From Cryomorphaceae bacterium (GTDB lineage: Bacteria; Bacteroidota; Bacteroidia; Flavobacteriales; Schleiferiaceae), in the NCBI GenBank assembly GCA_022565745.1, contig JAIUMB010000084.1, positions 1 through 10,116 on the forward strand: 10,116 bases of DNA. Reading direction: 5' to 3'. The position numbers and the translations under genes are program-made. Shown here piece by piece: positions 6,935-10,116 of this stretch. How positions within the stretch are numbered: the first letter of the stretch is position 1; the number at the start of each line of letters is the position of its first letter. Under the pieces are notes generated by a model. The model worked only from the letters and a program-made list of their open reading frames with translations. It had not been told where the DNA came from and did not search any database.

Positions 6935-7054
6935 CTTTCTATTTGGGCTGCTGTCGGGTTCTATATTTATATAATCACAATCCCCGACTGGCTTATAACT
7001 GATTTAATACTCAGACACCAATTTGACGGTTATCTCACGTAGATATCCATTCAC

Positions 7055-7062
7055 TACCTTTG
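7055..7062 (+). promoter_or_regulatory. Candidate -7 element immediately before the lipoprotein start
   Basis: TACCTTTG is a full match to TAnnTTTG and ends only 4 nt before the ATG at 7067. Expected transcription start is about 7066-7068, which would make a nearly leaderless message. No TTTG sits at the ideal 19-nt distance (that position reads ATCT); the nearest TTTG, at 7022-7025, is 29 nt away. Support therefore rests on the -7 element alone. Confidence 0.5.
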
Positions 7063-7066
7063 CAAT

Positions 7067-7282
7067 ATGATTCGCCATTGCAAATACATCTTGTTACTTC
7101 TATCCCTAGGAACCATGCTCTCGGGATGCAGATTGTTAAAACCTTGCGATTGTCCTTCGTTTTCATATCAATCAACCAATGATAAAGAATTTAGACGCCT
7201 TAAAGCCTTTTCTTCCGGACAACACATTGCCGCTTTTACAGCCTTTGATGAACAAATACCCGCTGTCGATAAAAGTCGTTAA
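7067..7282 (+). CDS. Small putative lipoprotein overlapping the SprT-like gene
   Basis: A 71-residue reading frame with a good lipoprotein signal: basic MIRHCK, a hydrophobic run (residues 7-17) and lipobox LSGC with Cys21, then RLLKPCDCPSF with two further cysteines. Such short Cys-rich lipoproteins are common in Bacteroidota, but I cannot assign a function. The first 38 codons lie outside other genes. The last part overlaps the SprT-like gene by 104 nt in another frame and reads like non-coding shadow. One extra base in the TTTT run at 7160-7163 would end the protein at TGA 7180-7182, forming an ATGA overlap with the next gene, so the true C-terminus is doubtful. The signal peptide is convincing; the full length is not. 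Confidence 0.5.
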   Translation: MIRHCKYILLLLSLGTMLSGCRLLKPCDCPSFSYQSTNDKEFRRLKAFSSGQHIAAFTAFDEQIPAVDKSR

Positions 7283-7775
7283 TCCGCGGAAACGCAAATT
7301 GGGTGATTACAGACGGGCTGTTCCGCCCAGTCAGGTTCACCAAATTACGGTCAATAACAATTTAGATTCGGTTCAGTTTCTCATTACCTTGGTGCATGAG
7401 TTGGCGCACTTACATGCCTTTGAAACTTATGGTTATAGAATAAAGCCCCACGGCAAAGAGTGGAAGCATACCTACGCTTCCATGCTAAAACCTTTCGTGC
7501 CTTATGTGCCGACTGATAAGCAAGCTGAGGTGATAGATCAAGTGCAAAAGCCAAGAGCTACCACCACGCCTGTAGATTTTGAAGAACGCATCGCTGAGCA
7601 AGAGCGCGCAGGAGGCGTCAAGCTAAAATCCTTGCCTACAGGCGCTGTGTTTACCACCCACCACGGAATGCGTATGCAAACCATCCGCCCCTTGCGGACT
7701 TACATTTTGTGCAAAGATCTTGGCAGCAAACGCCTTTACCGGGTACATGGCATGGCGGTTGTGAAGCCGTTGTAA
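7179..7775 (+). CDS. SprT-like zinc metalloprotein
   Basis: A 198-residue SprT-like protein. The zinc site is HELAH (73-77) plus a downstream His91 in KPHGKEW (89-95), the usual arrangement in this family; Glu74 would be the catalytic base. Other family marks are KLGDYR (40-45) and the preceding helix with FLPDN. The C-terminal half, about 145-196, forms a small beta-rich tail (TGAVFTT, RTYILCKD, RLYRVHGM) with only one cysteine, so the four-Cys zinc ribbon of some SprT proteins is absent. Proteolysis of DNA-bound proteins is known for the eukaryotic relative Spartan; the bacterial role is unclear. The ATG at 7179 gives the family's normal length and N-terminus, although it lies inside the lipoprotein frame. 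The two genes probably share a transcript. Confidence 0.87.
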   Translation: MIKNLDALKPFLPDNTLPLLQPLMNKYPLSIKVVNPRKRKLGDYRRAVPPSQVHQITVNNNLDSVQFLITLVHELAHLHAFETYGYRIKPHGKEWKHTYASMLKPFVPYVPTDKQAEVIDQVQKPRATTTPVDFEERIAEQERAGGVKLKSLPTGAVFTTHHGMRMQTIRPLRTYILCKDLGSKRLYRVHGMAVVKPL

Positions 7776-7810
7776 AAGACAGTGTGTTGCACGCACGGAA
7801 GCAGGGAAGT

Positions 7811-7860
7811 ACATTAATTTTTCATTCTTAATTCTACATTCTTAATTCTACATTCTTTAA
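7811..7860 (-). repeat. Second heptamer array, inverted relative to the first
   Basis: Read on the minus strand from 7860 to 7811 it parses as TTAAAGAA, TGTAGAA, TTAAGAA, TGTAGAA, TTAAGAA, TGAAAAA, TTAATGT. The 14-bp unit is again two alternating heptamers, and TTAAGAA, TGTAGAA and the TGAAAAA type also occur in the array at the start of the window. It fills most of the 116-nt gap between the SprT-like gene and purK and ends 4 nt before the purK -7 element. No clear copy of the 38-nt module is present beside it. Confidence 0.75.
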
Positions 7861-7864
7861 ATCA

Positions 7865-7872
7865 TATCTTTG
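7865..7872 (+). promoter_or_regulatory. Candidate -7 element for purK
   Basis: TATCTTTG fully matches TAnnTTTG and is followed by CC, as in many Bacteroidota promoters. The start of transcription would be near 7877, about 15 nt before the purK ATG. The expected -33 position (7842-7845) falls inside the heptamer array and reads TTAA instead of TTTG, so the promoter may be weak or activator-dependent. Confidence 0.5.
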
Positions 7873-7891
7873 CCCCACACAAATAAACCAC

Positions 7892-9034
7892 ATGCACGTA
7901 AACATCCCCTTTTCCGGAAAAGTCAAAGTAGGTATTTTGGGCGGCGGACAGCTCGGTAAAATGATCATTGATGAAGTGATGCGTTATGATATACACATAG
8001 GTGTATTAGACCCCTCGGCAAATCCACCGGCTGCTGCCTATGCACATGAATGTGTTCACGGTGATTTTCGAAATTACGACGATGTGATTGCTTTTGCCAA
8101 AAATTATGACGTACTCACCATAGAGATTGAAGACGTCAATACCGAGGCTTTGCGCAAGTTACAAGCAGAGGGTAAAAAGATATTTCCTCAGCCGGAGGTT
8201 GTCGATATTTTTCGCGATAAATGTGTGCAAAAGGATTTTTACAACAACAACAATATCCCCACCTCGGCTTATCAAAACCATTCGATCAAGCCTGTCTCTC
8301 CAGGTGCATTTCCATTTGTTTGGAAATCGGCCACTGGCGGTTATGACGGCAAAGGCGTTTCGGTGATTAAATCTCAGTTGGATTATGAGCTACTCCCGGA
8401 TGTGCCTTGCGTGATTGAGCAGTTGGTAGATATCGACCGTGAAATAGGGGTGGTGGTTCATCGCAATGCTTCCGGTGAAGTCGTGGCATTTCCTCCTGTA
8501 GAAATGGAGTTTCATCCGGAAGCTAACCTTGTAGAGCTGGTATTTATGCCGGCGAATATTTCACCTGCTTTGATGGACCAATCGGTTGATTTGGCATGTT
8601 CAGTCGCACGTGCAACTGGTATAATAGGGACTTTGGCGGTGGAGTTATTTTTAACAAAGAATGGAGAATTGCTGGTCAACGAGTGTGCCCCCCGCGTTCA
8701 CAACAGTGGTCACTTAAGTATTGAGGCCTGTTTTACCTCGCAATTTGAACAACACATTCGCGCCATACTGAACTTGCCACTTGGCGACACCTCAGCAATA
8801 TTGCCAGCGGCCATGGGTAACGTGTTGGGCGATGCTGGTTCCTCTGGCCCAGTAGCATACACCGGCGCAGAGGATTTGCTGCAAACGCCTGGATTATATT
8901 TGCATTTATACGGAAAAACAGAAACCCGACCGTATAGAAAAATGGGGCACATCACGTGCATCAACAAAGATGTGGAAGTGGCGCGGGAAACGGTCAGGAA
9001 CTTTAGAAAATCATTTAAAATACACGCATTATGA
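7892..9034 (+). CDS. purK: N5-carboxyaminoimidazole ribonucleotide synthase PurK
   Basis: A 380-residue ATP-grasp enzyme that converts AIR, bicarbonate and ATP to N5-CAIR in de novo purine synthesis. Visible marks: N-terminal nucleotide-fold loop GILGGGQLGKM (14-24), the EIEDVNTEAL block (78-87), glycine-rich ATP-grasp loop SATGGYDGKGV (146-156), the metal and nucleotide site VNECAPRVHNSGHLS (262-276), and the C-terminal ETRPYRKMGH (344-353). Length and motif order are typical for PurK, and the PRVHNSGH motif separates it from PurT and PurD. Its stop overlaps the purE start by 4 nt (ATGA), so translation is probably coupled. A candidate -7 element lies just upstream. Confidence 0.97.
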   Translation: MHVNIPFSGKVKVGILGGGQLGKMIIDEVMRYDIHIGVLDPSANPPAAAYAHECVHGDFRNYDDVIAFAKNYDVLTIEIEDVNTEALRKLQAEGKKIFPQPEVVDIFRDKCVQKDFYNNNNIPTSAYQNHSIKPVSPGAFPFVWKSATGGYDGKGVSVIKSQLDYELLPDVPCVIEQLVDIDREIGVVVHRNASGEVVAFPPVEMEFHPEANLVELVFMPANISPALMDQSVDLACSVARATGIIGTLAVELFLTKNGELLVNECAPRVHNSGHLSIEACFTSQFEQHIRAILNLPLGDTSAILPAAMGNVLGDAGSSGPVAYTGAEDLLQTPGLYLHLYGKTETRPYRKMGHITCINKDVEVARETVRNFRKSFKIHAL

Positions 9035-9519
9035 TCGGAATTATTATGGGGTCACAAAGTGATCTCGCCGTTATGGAAGAAGCTGCAAACGTATTGAGCG
9101 AGCTCGGAATTGCCTTCGAGATTGATGTGGTTTCAGCTCATCGCACACCAGAAAAAATGGTGCAATATGCCCGAGATGCCCACAAGCGCGGCATTAAAGT
9201 TGTTATTGCCGGCGCTGGAGGGGCTGCGCACTTGCCCGGAATGGTTGCTTCTATCACCCCTTTGCCAGTTATTGGCGTTCCCATCAAATCAAGCAATTCT
9301 ATAGATGGATGGGATTCGGTACTGTCTATATTGCAAATGCCCTCGGGTGTGCCTGTTGCAACAGTTGCTTTAAATGGGGCAAAAAATGCAGGCATACTTG
9401 CCGCACAAATGGTGTCACATTCCGATGTCAAACGTCTCGAGGTAATTATTCGTTATAAAGAAAATCTAAAGCAAAAAGTACAGCAGATGTCAGACGCGGT
9501 CAAGCGTAAAGAGGGATAG
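9031..9519 (+). CDS. purE: N5-CAIR mutase PurE (class I)
   Basis: A 162-residue PurE that moves the carboxylate of N5-CAIR to give CAIR, the step after PurK. Motifs: phosphate-binding GSQSDL (7-12), SAHRTPE (35-41) with His37 at the place of the essential E. coli His45, GAGGAAHLPGM (61-71), and the SSNSIDGWDSVLSILQMPSGVPVAT stretch (87-111, in two parts) with family-typical LQMP-GVPVATV. Class I rather than the AIR carboxylase type is supported by the adjoining purK. Length is normal. It starts inside the purK stop codon, and the next gene begins 16 nt downstream. Confidence 0.97.
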   Translation: MIGIIMGSQSDLAVMEEAANVLSELGIAFEIDVVSAHRTPEKMVQYARDAHKRGIKVVIAGAGGAAHLPGMVASITPLPVIGVPIKSSNSIDGWDSVLSILQMPSGVPVATVALNGAKNAGILAAQMVSHSDVKRLEVIIRYKENLKQKVQQMSDAVKRKEG

Positions 9520-9535
9520 TGTAACACACACCAGC

Positions 9536-10116
9536 ATGATAAAAGTGAGTAAAAGGAATGCGGGTTATGTGGTAGGGACGGTAGCGGTATTTACCAATAT
9601 AGCATTGTTCTTTCTCAAAGTTTGGGCGGGCATTGTCTCAGGTTCCTTAGCCCTAAAAGCCGATGCTTGGCACACCCTCACCGATTCGGTTACCTCCTTG
9701 ATTGTCATTATTGCCAACAAGCTTTCCTTGAAAAAGCCGGACAAGGAACATCCATTTGGTCATGGTAGATGGGAGCAAATTGCGGCCTTAGTTATAGCCT
9801 TTCTCTTGGCGGCCATTGCTTATGATTTTATTAAAGAGGCTTACGCGCGTTATACAGCGGAACAAACCGCCGATTTTGGCACCATAGCCATTGTGGTGAC
9901 GGTGGTGTCGATCTTGATCAATGAACTGTTGGCGCAATATGCCTTTCGCATTGGAAATAAATTTGACAATACCAGTATAAAAGCCGATGCTTGGCATCAC
10001 CGCACCGATGCACTTTCATCTGCCCTGGTCTTGGTGGGGATTTTTGTGTCCGGCTGGTTTTGGTGGATAGATGCTTTTATGGCTCTGGTAATTTCCGCCT
10101 TACTGCTTTATGCAAC
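9536..10116 (+). CDS. Cation diffusion facilitator transporter, 5' part (runs off window)
   Basis: The first 193 codons of a CDF-family metal/proton antiporter, open to the right edge. Hydrophobic segments include residues 12-35, 52-62, 82-96, 115-133 and 161-178. The metal-site motifs of TM2 and TM5 are nearly identical here: KADAWHTLTD (41-50) and KADAWHHRTD (149-158), giving an His46/Asp50 and His154/Asp158 tetrad. This HD-HD set is typical of zinc-type (ZnT/CzcD) members, unlike the DD-HD set of E. coli YiiP. HPFGHGRWE (72-80) is the usual cytoplasmic loop. Zinc as the substrate is inference, and the C-terminal domain is not visible. The start is ATG 9536, 16 nt after purE, so it may be co-transcribed with purKE without a functional link. 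Confidence 0.92.
   Translation, partial: MIKVSKRNAGYVVGTVAVFTNIALFFLKVWAGIVSGSLALKADAWHTLTDSVTSLIVIIANKLSLKKPDKEHPFGHGRWEQIAALVIAFLLAAIAYDFIKEAYARYTAEQTADFGTIAIVVTVVSILINELLAQYAFRIGNKFDNTSIKADAWHHRTDALSSALVLVGIFVSGWFWWIDAFMALVISALLLYA

Noticed and set aside
6953..6988. GTCGGG ... CCCGAC inverted repeat after the di-heme gene as a terminator
   Set aside because: The stem is only 6 bp around a 24-nt AT-rich loop, and no T-run follows; a terminator there is possible but not supported.

Overview
The window looks like chromosomal DNA of a member of the Bacteroidota (Bacteroidetes). Four start-proximal sites match the Bacteroidota -7 promoter element TAnnTTTG, and two of them have TTTG exactly 19 nt upstream. 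Ribosome binding sites are A-rich without a Shine-Dalgarno core. The gene families (HesB/IscA-SufBCD operon, SprT-like protein of the KLGDYR/PHGKEW type, cytochrome c fused to a DUF3365/Tll0287-like domain) fit that phylum. I cannot place it below phylum.

Layout. 1-324 holds no convincing gene. It carries a composite repeat of heptamers (TGTARRA/TTAAGAA type) interrupted by two related 38-nt modules, then a 12-bp direct repeat. 325-978 (+) is a membrane-anchored DUF2459/TIGR02117 protein. 1105-1809 (+) is a small histidine kinase without a sensor domain, behind a near-perfect promoter. A hairpin at 1850-1873 separates it from the convergent Fe-S assembly operon on the minus strand, transcribed in the order sufA-like (5785-5459), sufB (5433-4003), sufC (3973-3221), sufD (3198-1879). 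That operon has its own exact promoter at 5841-5811. Divergent from it, 6014-6934 (+) encodes a probable exported di-heme protein. 7067-7282 (+) is a probable tiny lipoprotein overlapping 7179-7775 (+), a SprT-like zinc metalloprotein. A second heptamer array, in inverted orientation, lies at 7811-7860 just before purK (7892-9034, +). purK overlaps purE (9031-9519, +) by 4 nt, and a cation diffusion facilitator (9536-10116, +) follows and runs off the window.

How the genes work together. SufB, SufC and SufD form the scaffold complex that builds Fe-S clusters, and the A-type protein probably carries clusters to targets. The sulfur donors SufS and SufE are not in the window. PurK and PurE perform the two-step carboxylation of AIR to CAIR in purine synthesis. 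The remaining genes are single units with no evident shared pathway.

Most of the window is housekeeping sequence. The least explained material is the heptamer/38-nt-module repeat, the related inverted array 7.7 kb away, and the overlapping lipoprotein/SprT arrangement with its apparently leaderless promoter. I found no CRISPR, transposase, tRNA or rRNA.
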